From NCBI GenBank assembly GCA_011372835.1, contig DSAJ01000137.1, positions 1 through 5,566 on the forward strand: DNA of 5,566 nucleotides, written 5' to 3'. The notes beneath the pieces are model-generated. The model was not told where the DNA came from. It saw nothing but the letters and a program-made list of their open reading frames with translations, and ran no database searches. Shown here piece by piece: positions 5,429 to 5,566 of this stretch. The position numbers and the translations under genes were made by a program. This stretch comes from Methanomicrobia archaeon. Its GTDB lineage: Archaea > Methanobacteriota_B > Thermococci > Methanofastidiosales > NM3. Each line of letters starts with the position of its first letter. Position 1 is the first letter of the stretch.

Positions 5429-5566
5429 GTGCATTCGCTCGCGGTGCCACGTGGCATGCGCACCGGATGCACGCTCACATCCTCTATTCCCTCAGCAAGC
5501 GCATCGGGGAATGCTTTTTTTATAATGTTTTATGCGGCGTTCACGTCAGCGTTGACAACGCTGCCG
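5395..5566 (-). pseudogene. tnpB: 3' end of an IS200/IS605-type TnpB (OrfB), interrupted by TAA
   Basis: Reading the minus strand from 5565 gives G-S-V-V-N-A-D-V-N-A-A, then a TAA stop at 5532-5530, then in the same frame N-I-I-K-K-A-F-P-D-A-L-A-E-G-I-E and D-V-S-V-H-P-V-R, and finally a TGA at 5397-5395. NADVNAA is the RuvC-III motif of TnpB, with its catalytic Asp, and the NI..K.FPDA..GIE....HPVR tail is the usual C-terminal continuation in archaeal TnpBs. The stop stands where most relatives have Tyr, Leu or Phe, so one base change from a TAT or TAC codon would explain it. TnpB is an RNA-guided DNA nuclease carried by these transposons. Most of the gene, including the RuvC-I/II sites and zinc finger, lies beyond the window edge, so its overall state cannot be judged. 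Family assignment is strong; the pseudogene status is likely but could be a tolerated truncation. Confidence 0.85.
5445..5456. repeat. Perfect 12-nt palindrome
   Basis: TGCCACGTGGCA is its own reverse complement. It lies within the tail of the tnpB remnant, where it encodes part of M-P-R-G-T. In RNA it could form a 4-bp hairpin with an ACGT loop, perhaps within the guide-RNA scaffold. A competing stem, CGGTGC/GCACCG (5442-5447 and 5460-5465), uses overlapping bases. Confidence 0.5.

Larger units (their letters stand above)
5341..5500 (-). ncRNA. Possible omega-RNA (TnpB guide RNA) scaffold region, boundaries unknown
   Basis: In IS200/IS605-type elements the TnpB guide RNA is read from the 3' end of tnpB through the right end of the element, so it should lie here. 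The region holds stem candidates: CGGTGC/GCACCG (5442-5447 and 5460-5465), the palindrome at 5445-5456, and ATGTAATG/CATTACAT (5352-5359 and 5421-5428). Position and family knowledge are the main support. I cannot fold it or find its true end, so treat it as a location hypothesis. Confidence 0.25.

Noticed and set aside
5501..5520. Plus-strand terminator GCAT-loop-ATGC followed by six T
   Set aside because: The stem is only 4 bp, it lies inside the tnpB coding tail on the other strand, and the T run is simply its AAA-AAA lysine codons. No plus-strand gene precedes it.

Overview
The window comes from an archaeon, most likely a euryarchaeote (methanogen or relative). The evidence is an Alba chromatin protein, an archaeal-type aspartyl-tRNA synthetase, TATA/BRE-like promoters placed so close to start codons that the mRNAs would be leaderless, and strong Shine-Dalgarno sites elsewhere. 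I cannot name the genus from this sequence.

Layout. (1) 38-2109, + strand: a tight run alba - KH-domain zinc-ribbon protein - aspS, with gaps of 23 and 18 nt, probably one information-processing operon. (2) 2110-2161: a short gap with a promoter for the next unit. (3) 2162-4700, + strand: a SLOG/TIGR00725-type Rossmann protein whose end overlaps the start of a 430-residue coiled-coil protein, followed 51 nt later by a 243-residue protein with an N-terminal coiled coil and a C-terminal bactofilin-like beta-helix, starting at TTG. (4) 4701-4791: a convergent gap holding a hairpin with A and T tracts on opposite sides, probably a two-way terminator. (5) 4792-5292, - strand: an unrecognised 166-residue acidic protein with its own probably leaderless promoter. 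(6) 5293-5566: this promoter, then the 3' end of an IS200/IS605-type tnpB on the - strand, running off the window edge and interrupted by an in-frame TAA. Its right end and any omega-RNA should lie here.

The most interesting part is unit 3. It looks like a small cytoskeletal or membrane-scaffold module: a filament-type beta-helix protein with a coiled coil, a larger coiled-coil partner, and a putative nucleotide-binding protein translationally linked to that partner. Both coiled-coil proteins start with a short hydrophobic/Phe stretch followed by a Gly/Lys cluster, which resembles the membrane-targeting tails of bactofilins. The function is inferred from architecture only. Second in interest is the broken tnpB end with its putative guide-RNA region. 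Third is an AspRS with a His at the tRNA-anticodon discrimination position.
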